From Flavobacterium sp. CF136 (GTDB lineage Bacteria; Bacteroidota; Bacteroidia; Flavobacteriales; Flavobacteriaceae): a DNA stretch of 64,000 nt. The stretch's first letter is position 1. Each line of letters starts with the position of its first letter. Positions 26,190 through 36,013 of this stretch are shown one piece after another. The stretch covers positions 110,822 through 174,821 of the forward strand of contig NZ_AKJZ01000012.1 in NCBI RefSeq assembly GCF_000282055.1, in the 5' to 3' direction. Under the pieces are notes generated by a model that saw only the letters and a list, made by a program, of their open reading frames with translations, ran no database searches and had not been told where the DNA came from. The translations under genes and the position numbers were made by a program.

Positions 26190-28136
26190 ATGAAATCACT
26201 ATTATCAAAATTATTCATAGTTGTTTTAGTTTTTTGCAGCATCATTTCTGCAAAGGCACAAATTACCCTTCATACCATTGGTGATTCTACCATGGCCACT
26301 TATGACGAAAGTACTTCCGATATACGAGGCTGGGGTATGATGTTTCAACAGTTTTTTACTTCAGGCGTCACCGTTAATAATCGTGCGAAAAATGGTGCCA
26401 GCAGTAAAAGTTTTTATATGGAAGCCCCTTATTGGACCACCGTAAAGCAACAGATAAAAACCGGTGATTATGTCATCATTCAATTTGCTCATAACGATGA
26501 AAAAAACGGAGGTCTTGATGGTGGGACTGATGCTCTAAATCCAATCAACGGAACTGACTATAGAGGGACAAATCCACAAACAACTTATAAAGATTATCTT
26601 AGAAAGTATATTGATGAGACCCGTGCTTTGAATGCTACACCAATTTTGGCAACCTCTTTATGTCGAAAATATTTTAGCGGTGGTACTATTACACGAAAAG
26701 GTGCTCATGATTTAGGTGCTGACTTTAGCCTTCCCGCAACAGATCACACTTATGATTATGCCTATGCTATGAAAGAAGTTGCAACAGAAAAAGGAGTGCA
26801 GCTTATCGACTTAACAACCTTAACAAAAACATTGGTTGAGTCTTATGGCGATGCTGCCAGTACAGCCCAGCTTTACGTTTCTGCAGATTCTACCCACCCT
26901 ACAGCATTATTAGGAACATTAACTGCCAGATTATGTGCTCAGGAAATGGTAAAACAGAATATTTTAGCTTCTTATATCAATACATCAACAGATGTTCTGA
27001 TTAATCCGACCAGCTGTGATTTTGGGGATGCATACACAGGTCAGACACTTACAAAAGAAGTAACTATTACCGGTTTTGATCTTGTTCCCGATGCAGGAGC
27101 CTTTAGCCTGTCCGTGAGCGATGGTTTCTTAATTGCTGCAAATAAGACAGATACTTTTGGTTCTTCCATCAATATGAATTACACAGGCGGTAATCTTGCA
27201 TTTACGAAATTTTATATTTCAGTAACTCAGTCTGTTGGCGGAACTAAAACCGGAACACTTACCGTTACTAACGGAACCGTGACAAAAACAGTTCCCCTAA
27301 CCGCTAATTTTATTCAATTAACCGGAGGAACAGAAGTGAGTGTTTTATGGCCATTAATTACAAATAATACCCCGGTGTTGCAAGGTCCGGCTACTATTGT
27401 TGATCAAACTCATTCAGGCATGAATGTACAGTCGTATGCTGCACCTAACGGGACTGCAACTATATGGCCTGCCGGGAGTGGGTATGATACTACAAGAAAA
27501 ACACAACGAAACCTGATTGATGGTGGTGCGTGGCCAGCAGGAGAGATTGATGAAGTCTCAACACGTTATATTCAATTTGGAATTAAAGCCAATGCCGGAA
27601 CAGAATTAAATATTGATTTGATCAGTTTATATGTCGGTGGCGCAGGAGGAAGCGGTATGCGTTGCCGTATTTCTTATTCAAAAGACGATTTCGCTACTAC
27701 ATTTGTTGCAGGAGAATTTCAGAGTATGACATCCAATACGATGAACGCTGTTTCAAAGATACCGGTTATTAAACTTGTTAATGGAGAAACCTTAAAACTA
27801 CGCGTGTATCCTTGGTATAGCTCAGCATCTACAGGAAAAACAATATGCCTCGCAGATGTTAAGATTCATGGCGTAGCTATGCCTGTTTCAAATTTATCTG
27901 TAAATCAGTTTTCGGAAAATCAATTAAAATGGATAGTAGAAGATGGTTTTATTAAAATAAAAAATGCTCCTCAAAACAGTAAATTCACAATTTATGACTT
28001 AACCGGAAAACAAGTACATAAATCATCAATTATTAGCGGTGATTCAAATATAGAATCACCAAAAACCAAAGGTGTCTATATTGGTAAAGTTGAATCGCAG
28101 GAAGGTATAAAAACAATAAAGTTTTTGGTTTTTTAA
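26190..28136 (+). CDS. Rhamnogalacturonan acetylesterase-like SGNH hydrolase with T9SS domain
   Basis: A 648-residue secreted esterase. The signal peptide ends at AKAQ. The SGNH/CE12 domain (about 24-270) has HTIGDSTMATY (nucleophile Ser33), RAKNGASS, IQFAHNDEKN (Asn block) and DSTHPT (catalytic Asp/His), so removal of acetyl groups from rhamnogalacturonan is likely. An Ig-like segment (INPTSCDFGDAYTG, about 275-365), a second beta-rich part, and a T9SS C-terminal domain (FTIYDLTGKQVHK...IKFLVF) follow. The ATG at 26190 is chosen over 26151 because it puts the signal peptide first. It forms an operon with the pectin esterase under the divergent HTCS. Confidence 0.88.
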   Translation: MKSLLSKLFIVVLVFCSIISAKAQITLHTIGDSTMATYDESTSDIRGWGMMFQQFFTSGVTVNNRAKNGASSKSFYMEAPYWTTVKQQIKTGDYVIIQFAHNDEKNGGLDGGTDALNPINGTDYRGTNPQTTYKDYLRKYIDETRALNATPILATSLCRKYFSGGTITRKGAHDLGADFSLPATDHTYDYAYAMKEVATEKGVQLIDLTTLTKTLVESYGDAASTAQLYVSADSTHPTALLGTLTARLCAQEMVKQNILASYINTSTDVLINPTSCDFGDAYTGQTLTKEVTITGFDLVPDAGAFSLSVSDGFLIAANKTDTFGSSINMNYTGGNLAFTKFYISVTQSVGGTKTGTLTVTNGTVTKTVPLTANFIQLTGGTEVSVLWPLITNNTPVLQGPATIVDQTHSGMNVQSYAAPNGTATIWPAGSGYDTTRKTQRNLIDGGAWPAGEIDEVSTRYIQFGIKANAGTELNIDLISLYVGGAGGSGMRCRISYSKDDFATTFVAGEFQSMTSNTMNAVSKIPVIKLVNGETLKLRVYPWYSSASTGKTICLADVKIHGVAMPVSNLSVNQFSENQLKWIVEDGFIKIKNAPQNSKFTIYDLTGKQVHKSSIISGDSNIESPKTKGVYIGKVESQEGIKTIKFLVF

Positions 28137-28190
28137 AATGGTAATTAAGTACTTGCGAAAAGGCAGGTAATATTTAAATCAGGTTTTATT

Positions 28191-28221
28191 AAAAGGAAAG
28201 GGATTAATCTCTTTCCTTTTT
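28191..28221 (+). terminator. Terminator of pectin operon
   Basis: AAAAGGAAAG and CTTTCCTTTT pair around GGATTAATCT, with T-residues following, 55 bp after the acetylesterase stop. Confidence 0.75.
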
Positions 28222-28290
28222 CTGTTATATCGAACTAATGACTTCTCTTAAACACAATAAATAATGGAATTTTTTATAGGACTTTTTATA

Positions 28291-28298
28291 TATCTTTG
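28291..28298 (+). promoter_or_regulatory. -7 element TATCTTTG upstream of TPR regulator
   Basis: TATCTTTG matches TAnnTTTG and would give a leader of about 50 nt before the ATG at 28351. No clear -33 TTG is seen. Confidence 0.45.
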
Positions 28299-28350
28299 AT
28301 GCTCTTTTGCCTTGTATACCAACTAAACCATTTAAATAAGTACAATTAAA

Positions 28351-30255
28351 ATGACACTATCTAAAGTACTTTTCACAATACTATTTTCTTTTTTGATTAG
28401 TAACTCCTTTGCTCAGAAAACAAAACAGGAATTACTCAAATTAATCGGGCAAAAAGATTTGTCTTTAGAAAAAAAAGGAGATTATTTATGTGAATTAAGC
28501 TGTATCTATAAAAAAACAGATACCATAAAGGCTTATGGTTGTGCTAATCAGGCGTTGAAAATTGCTCAGGAAACAAAAGCTGTAAACAAACAAGCTATTG
28601 CTTATGAAGCTTTATCAGATGTGGCACGATATCTCGATAATGTTCCTCAACAAATAAAATTTGCCGATTCCTGTTATCTATTCGCATCAAAATCAAAAGA
28701 CCCGGAAGCAATGGCCTATGCAAATTATGCGATCGCTTATAAACATGAAGTTATTGGAAACATAGAAAAGTACATTTACTATATGCTTAAGTCCCTGTCA
28801 TACTTTGAAAAACATAAACTAAGATATGATAAACTGGTTAATGGATATGAAAACCTGGCAGCAAGTTTTAGTGATAATAACGATTTGAAATTTAGCAAAA
28901 AATATAATAAAAAAGCCCTGGAATTAAGTTACGAAAGTAAAAATCAGGTCAATATTGCAAATGCTTTAACCAGCTGGGCCTTATTTCTTGTAAACAGTGC
29001 CGAACAAAAATCACCTCTAGATTTAAATTTACTAAAAACTGCCGAAAAGGATTATTTAAAAGCCATAGCAATATTTGAAGATGAAAAAAAGAAAGGCAAT
29101 ATAAATGTACCTTATGGCAGAACTTGCTTAAATCTGACGAGTCTTTATTTGTATCATTTTTTTAAAACAAAACCAGACAAAACATTAGAATATTTAAAAA
29201 AAACCGAAGAAGTCTGCCTTAAATTGAATGTACCGATACAGTTAATGGTAATGTATGGTCAGCAGGCCCAATTTTATACGAACTTAAATGATATACCTAA
29301 CATTGAGAGAGTATTGAAAAAGGTAGAACAAAACATTGCAAAAAACCCAAAAGTAAGCACCCGATATTATTGCTTATTATATAAAAATTATATGGATTTG
29401 GCCGAAATAAAAAATGATTTTCCTTCTTACAGAAAATACTTTGGTTTATATGATAAAGCGCAGAAAGTGATGATTGAAAAGGAAAACAGAGTTAAAGAAT
29501 ACAATGCCTCTATACGTTTTGAGACTGAGAAAAAATCGCAGGAAATTCAATTATTGAGAGATAATTTAGAATCACGCAAAAAAATCAACTCGCTGTATAT
29601 TGCACTTTTAATTTTTGGCTTTTTTACACTTTTATTCATGTTGCGTTCCTATCATTTCCGACAAAAATCATATATCAAAACGAATCTGTTACTCCAAAAA
29701 GCAAATGAAGAAGCTACCCTTTTATCCAAAATCAAAGAGGAAGAAGCCATGATTGCCCTGCTGGAGTCTGAATTAACAGAGAAAGAACTTCAAATTGCCA
29801 TTCAGGAAAAAAAATTAAACGAACAGCAAAAAATTAAATTGCAGCAGGAATTAATGACCAATAGTTTGCAATTAGAAAAGAAAAATGAAGTTTTGAAAGA
29901 CATTCAAAATAAGTTATCGGTAATGAAAGCAGAAAAATCTACAGACATCAAAACGATTTCTAAAACCATTGATAAAAGTATGGAAGTCGATGACGAATTT
30001 GAATTGCTTAAAACAAGTCTTGAAAATACAAATCCTGTCTTTTTTTCGACTTTACAGGAAAAAGCTTCAGGCACACTTACAAAGCTCGATTTTAAATATT
30101 GCGGTTATATAAAATTAGGAATGAGTACCAAGGAAATTGCAAATCACATGAATATTGAAACCCAAAGCATGCGAATGGCACGTTACCGAATTAAACAAAA
30201 ATTAAATCTCGACCGCGAAACCGATTTAGATTCTTACATCACTTCAGTCCAGTAA
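28351..30255 (+). CDS. TPR-membrane-coiled-coil regulator with LuxR-like HTH
   Basis: A 634-residue protein with a signal peptide (to SFAQ), periplasmic tetratricopeptide-like helical repeats (about 35-385), one transmembrane helix (about 412-432), a charged cytoplasmic coiled coil (about 440-545) and a C-terminal HTH (LDFKYCGYIKLGMSTKEIANHMNIETQSMRMARYRIKQKL) of the LuxR/sigma-4 kind. No kinase or receiver is present, so a periplasmic signal would be passed by the coiled coil to the DNA-binding part. The family is common in Flavobacteriia; target genes are unknown. It stands as a single gene after the pectin operon terminator. Confidence 0.8.
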   Translation: MTLSKVLFTILFSFLISNSFAQKTKQELLKLIGQKDLSLEKKGDYLCELSCIYKKTDTIKAYGCANQALKIAQETKAVNKQAIAYEALSDVARYLDNVPQQIKFADSCYLFASKSKDPEAMAYANYAIAYKHEVIGNIEKYIYYMLKSLSYFEKHKLRYDKLVNGYENLAASFSDNNDLKFSKKYNKKALELSYESKNQVNIANALTSWALFLVNSAEQKSPLDLNLLKTAEKDYLKAIAIFEDEKKKGNINVPYGRTCLNLTSLYLYHFFKTKPDKTLEYLKKTEEVCLKLNVPIQLMVMYGQQAQFYTNLNDIPNIERVLKKVEQNIAKNPKVSTRYYCLLYKNYMDLAEIKNDFPSYRKYFGLYDKAQKVMIEKENRVKEYNASIRFETEKKSQEIQLLRDNLESRKKINSLYIALLIFGFFTLLFMLRSYHFRQKSYIKTNLLLQKANEEATLLSKIKEEEAMIALLESELTEKELQIAIQEKKLNEQQKIKLQQELMTNSLQLEKKNEVLKDIQNKLSVMKAEKSTDIKTISKTIDKSMEVDDEFELLKTSLENTNPVFFSTLQEKASGTLTKLDFKYCGYIKLGMSTKEIANHMNIETQSMRMARYRIKQKLNLDRETDLDSYITSVQ

Positions 30256-30357
30256 AATCAATAGATTCAGCGTTTTTTAATTCAGAATATAATGTTCTTT
30301 GTAGATATAAAATAGATACCCAAAATGATTGCTGTAGATGGTTAGTATATACAAGAT

Positions 30358-30390
30358 TTGATTTTTCTTACAATTTCATGAGTAGTTTTG
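30358..30390 (+). promoter_or_regulatory. Promoter of DUF4870-like gene
   Basis: TTG (30358-30360), 22 bp spacer and TAGTTTTG (30383-30390) fit the Bacteroidota consensus, 24 bp before the ATG at 30415. Confidence 0.6.
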
Positions 30391-30414
30391 TATTGAATTT
30401 AAAAACTATAAATC

Positions 30415-30747
30415 ATGAACAAAAAGACGCTTTCAATTATTTCGTACATTACTATTATCGGATGGATTATTGCTTATGTAAATTACAACAAATTAACTGT
30501 GAAAGATTCTCTAACAAGATTTCACTTAAAACAAGGATTAGGAATAGCTATCTTAGGAATCGTAATTTCTGTTGCCTTAAGTATCATCGCAATTGTAGTA
30601 CCTACTTTGGCCAGTATTTTAAGTTTAGTAAATCTTGTTGTTTTAGTATTATGGATTATGGGAATCATTAATGCAAATAACGAACAGGAAATTCCAGTTC
30701 CTATTGTAGGTAAATTATTTACAGACAAATTTGATTTCATTAAATAA
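30415..30747 (+). CDS. DUF4870-like small membrane protein
   Basis: A 110-residue protein with three or four hydrophobic segments (TLSIISYITIIGWIIAYV, GIAILGIVISVALSIIAIVV, LVVLVLWIMGIINA) and the KDSLTRFHLKQGLGIAI stretch typical of DUF4870/Tic20-like proteins. It is a probable inner-membrane protein of unknown function. It has its own promoter and is followed by a terminator, so it is monocistronic. Confidence 0.75.
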   Translation: MNKKTLSIISYITIIGWIIAYVNYNKLTVKDSLTRFHLKQGLGIAILGIVISVALSIIAIVVPTLASILSLVNLVVLVLWIMGIINANNEQEIPVPIVGKLFTDKFDFIK

Positions 30748-30757
30748 AAATTAAATT

Positions 30758-30797
30758 AAACCAGTATGAAACCTTATGTTTTGTGCTGGTTTTTTTA
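30758..30797 (+). terminator. Terminator after DUF4870-like gene
   Basis: AAACCAG (from 30758) pairs with CTGGTTT (ending near 30792), with additional internal pairing, followed by a T-run. Confidence 0.75.
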
Positions 30798-30854
30798 ACT
30801 GAAAATTACACATCTTTCAATTATACCAATGAAGAGATAACCAAGCAATAAAAA

Positions 30855-31613
30855 ATGAAAAAAAGCTGTCTTTTATTACTTTTAATTTCTTTCTCTAATT
30901 TGATAAACTGTCAGGTTATAGATAATAATATACAAGGATACTATCAAGCCAAATCTGATTCGAGTATGTATTCGTTTTTTGAGTTTGACGGGAATGGTAA
31001 AGTAAATATCGTCGGATTGGGGACTGGCGATTATTTTACCAAAGGCGACTCGCTGATTATATATCCCGACAAAAGTATTTTTAAATTTAAAATAAAAAAC
31101 AATACACTGGTTGGAGCTTCAAGTTGGGTTGAAAATGAAACATGGGTCAGAAAAGATACTATCGTTACCAATAATAGAAAAGATGTTGCTTTATCAAAGA
31201 AAAAAGCAGTTTTATTGCATGAATATTATAAGGTAGCCGACACCAAATCGGCACTTGATTTTATGCTGAATGATGCAGCTGCAAAAGCACAAACTGAAAA
31301 AATCAGTAAACTGTGCAATCAGGGTTTAAGTAAAGCCTGTCTCGATTATTTTGGAATACTGCTCATGGAAGATCAGGGTTTAGGAGCAATTTTAGATCCT
31401 CAAAAAAATGAAAAGGCAAAAATACCTAATCCTGAAATTATTGCTCTTGGAAATAAAATTATTGCTCAGGACGAACCTGAAGGTTATACAGTATTAGGTA
31501 CTTATTATTATATATTAGGCAACAAAGAAAAAGCTGCAGAACAATGGAATATTGGTGTTAGTAAAGGAAGTCAAAAATCCGGAATGGCATTAATTCAAAT
31601 TGAAATGGAATAA
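30855..31613 (+). CDS. Exported protein of unknown function, Sel1-like C-terminus
   Basis: A 252-residue protein with a signal peptide (LLLLLISFSNLINCQ). Residues 28-100 form a beta-rich domain (YYQAKSDSSMYSFFEFDGNGKVNI) like small lipocalin-type or copper-resistance domains. The C-terminal half is helical and ends with a Sel1/TPR-like motif (GYTVLGTYYYILGNKEKAAEQWNIGVSKG). I do not recognise the family. It has no obvious operon partner. Confidence 0.6.
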   Translation: MKKSCLLLLLISFSNLINCQVIDNNIQGYYQAKSDSSMYSFFEFDGNGKVNIVGLGTGDYFTKGDSLIIYPDKSIFKFKIKNNTLVGASSWVENETWVRKDTIVTNNRKDVALSKKKAVLLHEYYKVADTKSALDFMLNDAAAKAQTEKISKLCNQGLSKACLDYFGILLMEDQGLGAILDPQKNEKAKIPNPEIIALGNKIIAQDEPEGYTVLGTYYYILGNKEKAAEQWNIGVSKGSQKSGMALIQIEME

Positions 31614-31761
31614 ATTCAAATATTAATTATGATAGAATTAATTACAACTATTATGCTGGTTTTGATAAAAACTCTTAGCGAACTTTTAATTTTAATTTTA
31701 TAACTGATTTAAAGATTCGTTTAAAGTAAACTTCAAATATAGTGAGGCACTAAAAAATAAA

Positions 31762-32304
31762 ATGAAAACAAAAATTATACTCATAGCAACAGCGTTGTTA
31801 TTTTTTGTCTTACAATCTTGTAAGATGGAAAATACACCTGAAGAATATTTTGATATAACATCCTTAAATACAAATCTGTTTATGGAGTTTGGCGCCAGAG
31901 ATTTTAAAAGAATGGGAGAAACCAAAAGTGCCAGTCAACTTATGGCATATGATGAAAGAGGTACGTTTCCTGCAAAATCTTACGAAGACCATATTTTAAG
32001 ATTTAAAATTCCTTTTATTAATCAGGCTATTGAAAAAATAAAAGATTTAAAACCCACAGAAGAAACTACTCCCATGATTAATGCTTCATTGGATCTTTTT
32101 AATTATGTAAAAGAGAAATACCAAACAGATTATGTAAAAATAGCCCGTTTGATGGATAACAAGGCTTCAAAAGAAGAAATTGAGAAAGCAATTTTTGAAA
32201 TGGAAACGGTAACCTTTGCTACCTTTGATCAGAAATATAAAAAATTATGGGATCTGGCACTACCCTATGCAAAAGAACACGGGATCGAAGTAAAGACTTT
32301 TTAG
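31762..32304 (+). CDS. Lipoprotein of unknown function
   Basis: A 180-residue protein with an SPII signal (ALLFFVLQSCK; lipidated Cys near residue 21) and a mature helical body (FINQAIEKIKDL, ASLDLFNYVKEKYQTDYVKIARLMD). Its highly charged helices give no recognisable domain. A single gene with good coding character throughout. Function unknown. Confidence 0.6.
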   Translation: MKTKIILIATALLFFVLQSCKMENTPEEYFDITSLNTNLFMEFGARDFKRMGETKSASQLMAYDERGTFPAKSYEDHILRFKIPFINQAIEKIKDLKPTEETTPMINASLDLFNYVKEKYQTDYVKIARLMDNKASKEEIEKAIFEMETVTFATFDQKYKKLWDLALPYAKEHGIEVKTF

Positions 32305-32361
32305 GAAAACATTTAAATTATCTCAAATAGTTAAAGAAATTTCAGCTATCAAATAATAATT

Positions 32362-32392
32362 AAAAAACAAAACCCTCTTGAAACAAGAGGGT
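32362..32392 (-). terminator. Terminator of carbonic anhydrase gene
   Basis: ACCCTCTTG and CAAGAGGGT (32372-32392) pair perfectly around AAA. The T-run is on the minus strand (32362-32371), so it ends the carbonic anhydrase transcript. Confidence 0.8.
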
Positions 32393-32406
32393 CTAGAATG
32401 ATTTTA

Positions 32407-33159
32407 TTACTTTATAAATTCAAGGCTCCCATCTGTTAAATTATAAAACACGCCAACAATTTTTATCTCTCCTTTGTCTTCCATCTCTTTAAGAATAGGG
32501 CTCTTTTCACGAATTTGCGCAATAGCGTAACGTACATTGTTTTCGGAAACATATTTTACAAAGTCATCATTTTTTGAAAGTTTTTTACCTGTAAAATCCT
32601 GGCTCATTTTTACTGCTGGTTTTATTTTTGAAAGCATAGCTGTAATATTTCCAAGTTTTACATCATCAATTGCACCTTTTATAGCTCCACAATGCTGGTG
32701 TCCCATTACTAAAACTAATTTTGCACCAGACACTTTACAAGCAAATTCCATACTGCCTAATAAGTCTACGTTTACAAAATTTCCCGCTACTCTTCCAACA
32801 AAAATATCACCTAAACCCTGGTCAAATACATCCTCAACCGGTACACGGCTATCTACACAACTTAACACAACTGCTTTTGGAAACTGCCCCGGTGCAGATT
32901 TTCTGGCTTGTTTACTATGGTCTCGCACGGTAGTTGTACCACTTTGAAAACGTTTATTCCCTTCTATAAATTCCTGCAAAATAGCATCAGGTGTAAGCCT
33001 TGTTTGTTCTTCCTTGGTCATTACATGAGAAATTACAGGTTTTTCATTTTCTTTTACAGTAGAAAGTAAATTTGATTTTTCTGTTTTTGTTCCGTTGTTA
33101 CAAGAAAACAAAAGTGCTGCTGCAGATAGCATTACTATTGATTTAAATTGATTGCCCAT
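32407..33159 (-). CDS. Beta-class carbonic anhydrase, lipoprotein
   Basis: A 250-residue zinc enzyme interconverting CO2 and bicarbonate. Zinc ligands and the catalytic dyad are visible: SCVDSRVP (Cys101, Asp103, Arg105) and MGHQHCGA (His154, Cys157). An SPII signal (SAAALLFSC, Cys20) should anchor it outside the inner membrane, unlike most beta-class enzymes, which are cytoplasmic. On the minus strand TAATTTTG (complement of 33243-33250) can serve as the -7 element, implying an 84-nt leader. It is monocistronic. Confidence 0.9.
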   Translation of the reverse strand: MGNQFKSIVMLSAAALLFSCNNGTKTEKSNLLSTVKENEKPVISHVMTKEEQTRLTPDAILQEFIEGNKRFQSGTTTVRDHSKQARKSAPGQFPKAVVLSCVDSRVPVEDVFDQGLGDIFVGRVAGNFVNVDLLGSMEFACKVSGAKLVLVMGHQHCGAIKGAIDDVKLGNITAMLSKIKPAVKMSQDFTGKKLSKNDDFVKYVSENNVRYAIAQIREKSPILKEMEDKGEIKIVGVFYNLTDGSLEFIK

Positions 33160-33641
33160 TCTTTTTTTTAAATTAATCTGCCTACTTTGTAAAGCGGTGT
33201 TCAGCGTGTCCGTTTATTATTTTATTGATATTTTTCCTGGCGCAAAATTAGATATTTTTTTACTATTTTTTTATTTTTTTCTCATGGATTCTCCTTTGAA
33301 TTCAAAGTGTATTGCCAAGTATAATCCAATCCAAAATAGCATCTGCAACAGTCTTTTCCCCTATTCAATCATACCGGCTTTTTACCCGTCATTGCAAACA
33401 AAAAACAATATTCCGACCTTCCATCTGATCCATTGATATATCTGTTTATTATTATTGATAGCCTCACAACAATTTAGAATCAAATCAGTAGTTTGGTAAG
33501 ATTGTAATCAAAAGTAATTATGAGCTGCCTTTTTATTTATAAGCATTATTTCAATGGAGTTCTCTGTTTTCTTTACTGCTTTCATTTGGACAACTTATTG
33601 CCTGTTATCCTGATATTGACGCAATTTTATGTTGGAAATAG
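33160..33641. other. Intergenic region without genes
   Basis: 482 bp between the carbonic anhydrase and GH43 genes. Apart from the minus-strand -7 box at 33243-33250, no convincing coding frame, hairpin or repeat was found. A plus-strand open frame over part of it (33152-33436) has a composition unlike a protein gene. Confidence 0.5.
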
Positions 33642-35345
33642 TTAATTTCGAATAATTTTTGCTGTCTTATTCCCTGTTTCTGAACTCAGGTTTACAAGGT
33701 ATGTCCCTTTTGAGAGTGTTGATGCATTTACTGTATATCTGAACTCGCCGGGCTTTGTAATACCCAAATTTTTAGTATAAACAGTCTGCCCCGACATATT
33801 TGTTAATGTAACCGTAATGCTAGTCTCTGATTTATTGTACATAATTATTTCAAATTCATTACCACGTACAGGGTTAGGCACAATAGAAAGGCCCGCATTT
33901 TCATCAGCAAAAGGTTCGTCAGATACGACACTTTCTGCATTTGACATCTTCGCAGTTGACGAACTCACAAATTCCAATGTCCACTGCTGATTGAAACTTA
34001 CATTGCTTGGCCAGAATTGCATAACAGCACCATCGGTAGTTACACCGCCATTGTCTACACATTTACCATTTGACCTGTTGATTATTTTATAATAAGGTCC
34101 GGCAGCACTTATCGTCCATTGCTGGTTAGTACTGGTTCCTCCTGTCCACTGCCCTACGGTAGAACCATCGGCGGTATGGGCAATATTATCCAGATACTTG
34201 CCGCCTGTAACGCATTTTAACTTATAATACCCACCCGAGTAGGTAATTACCCAACGCTGGTTATTAGACGAGCCACCAGCCCATTGTGCTACATTTGCAC
34301 CATCTGTCGTAGCTCCAAGATTATCTAAATATTTACCTCCGGTACGGTTTACAAGCTTGTAAGTACCATTCGGTATTATCTGGCTTGCACTACCCGGCAC
34401 TGGCCATCCGTTTGACCAGCTCAGCGTTGTGGTCATAAGTTTTGGAGCACCACCATCATTTCCGTCATAAAAATGATAACTCAGCGTCGACTCGCCATAT
34501 CCCACATGTCCGGGACCAATATACCTGCCATTTTTGTTTGGCAAAAAAGTAGTTCCGCCATCATTCATAAGGCTGATGCCATTTTGATCTAAATAAGGTC
34601 CGGTAATACTTGTAGAACGCCCTACCTGAGTATAGTAACCTGAATTTACACCATTACAACATAATCCCCTTTGAAAAAACACATAATAATAGCTTCCGTT
34701 TTTCATAATGTACGGAGCTTCTACATTTCCTGCCACAAGGTCCCAACGGCTGGAGTTAAGCCTTAATCCGGTAGAAGGGTTAAGCTGTATCAGGTCGATA
34801 CCGCTTTGCCAGTTACCATACACCATGTACATATTTGAGCCATCTACTAAAACTGCAGGATCAATGGCGTTATTTCCGGCAACTATCATTCCCTTGTCCG
34901 TCCATGGACCAGATAAGTTGGTAGCCGTTGCCAAACCAATAGCAGCAGGAGCACCATCGCCTGCGCAGGAATAATAACAATAATAGGTACTTCCTATTTT
35001 CACAACATCCGGTGCCCAAAAATTACCGGCAAAACCGCTGACATAGTTAGCTATCCAGCTTGGCCAGGTACCTATAGGAAAGACGGTATTTTCTGTTTGC
35101 CAGCTCCCAAAACTTGTAGACGTTGATGATATTGTATAGATACCATTACCTGTGGCAAAGTGCCAATATCTGCCATCCGTATTTCTAACGGTAGAAGAAG
35201 GATCGTGTATACCAGGTTGAGCAAACATTGGTATAGCTGTGCATAAAAATAGAATAAATGTAAAAAGGGACACAATATTCTTAGTAAAAGAAATTGCCGG
35301 AAATTGCTGGAATTTCTGGTCGAATTGGAGAAATCGTAACTTCAT
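33642..35345 (-). CDS. Secreted GH43 arabinanase with ricin-type repeats and T9SS domain
   Basis: A 567-residue enzyme predicted to cleave alpha-1,5-arabinan. An unusually long N-region precedes the signal core (FTFILFLCTAIPMFAQ). The five-blade GH43 domain (about 44-325) has the general base in PGIHDPSS (Asp48), the pKa modulator in NAIDPAVL and the acid in GNVEAPYI. A ricin/CBM13-like trefoil follows (about 325-465) with three NQRW/NQQW repeats and DGA(N/V) motifs, then a T9SS sorting domain (VPNPVRGNEFEI...AKIIRN). It complements the GH53, CE8 and CE12 enzymes in dismantling pectin side chains, though it lies 5 kb from them. Confidence 0.9.
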   Translation of the reverse strand: MKLRFLQFDQKFQQFPAISFTKNIVSLFTFILFLCTAIPMFAQPGIHDPSSTVRNTDGRYWHFATGNGIYTISSTSTSFGSWQTENTVFPIGTWPSWIANYVSGFAGNFWAPDVVKIGSTYYCYYSCAGDGAPAAIGLATATNLSGPWTDKGMIVAGNNAIDPAVLVDGSNMYMVYGNWQSGIDLIQLNPSTGLRLNSSRWDLVAGNVEAPYIMKNGSYYYVFFQRGLCCNGVNSGYYTQVGRSTSITGPYLDQNGISLMNDGGTTFLPNKNGRYIGPGHVGYGESTLSYHFYDGNDGGAPKLMTTTLSWSNGWPVPGSASQIIPNGTYKLVNRTGGKYLDNLGATTDGANVAQWAGGSSNNQRWVITYSGGYYKLKCVTGGKYLDNIAHTADGSTVGQWTGGTSTNQQWTISAAGPYYKIINRSNGKCVDNGGVTTDGAVMQFWPSNVSFNQQWTLEFVSSSTAKMSNAESVVSDEPFADENAGLSIVPNPVRGNEFEIIMYNKSETSITVTLTNMSGQTVYTKNLGITKPGEFRYTVNASTLSKGTYLVNLSSETGNKTAKIIRN

Positions 35346-36013
35346 AAGTGGTTTGGTTAATTGGTTAAATTAGTATGTAAATATTGCCCTGACTCGTGCA
35401 CTAATCAGAATGAATATTAATTTTGAAACTGAAATTCGGGAAAGAATTTCATAAAAATTTAGCCTGTGCTTTTACATTTTACTGGTTCTGAAACCAATTA
35501 TCTCACTTAATCAGGCTGGATAAATAGCATTAATAATATTACAGCGTTCAATTATGCCGGTGAAATAAATTTACTTTAAAAAAATAAGTGTATTTATTAC
35601 ATTTGTAAAAATAACAAAATAAATCCGATAAAAAAATGAATACTTAACAGTAAAAAGACGTCAAGTACTAACCTTTGAAATCAATTTCGAAGTTTTGTTA
35701 TGAATAATTCAAAAAAAATATTAAAATGAAGATTAAAATAAATTAAATTCATTACTTATAGAATAAGTGTAATTATATAATAAAAATGAATTATTTATAC
35801 AAATAGTTAAAAAACAACGAATTTACCTATATTAACAACCATCCTAATCATTCAAAATCCTTTAATTGCATATTTTAATGAATATTTAATTATGTAATCA
35901 TTTTCTAAATTTATATAACACTTATCATTTCAGGCTTTATTATTTTTAAACTGAGAGTATTTTAAATCCAATTTGATAGTATTTTAAATCAAATTAATTT
36001 AAACTAAAGAGAG
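35346..36013. other. Long AT-rich intergenic region with possible upstream promoter
   Basis: 668 bp without a supportable gene. TACATTTG at 35598-35605 is a plus-strand -7-like box about 410 bp before the next gene. AGTATTTTAAATC occurs twice in tandem just before the SnoaL-like gene (near 35956 and 35977). The promoters of both the GH43 gene (-) and the SnoaL-like gene (+) must lie here, but neither is clear. Confidence 0.4.

Noticed and set aside
30378..30671. Open frame of 97 codons overlapping the DUF4870-like gene
   Set aside because: It is out of frame with the recognisable membrane protein and starts inside the promoter.
33152..33436. Open frame of 94 codons in the gap after the carbonic anhydrase
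   Set aside because: It overlaps the carbonic anhydrase start, is rich in Phe/Leu/Tyr as expected from AT-rich non-coding DNA, and matches no family I recognise.
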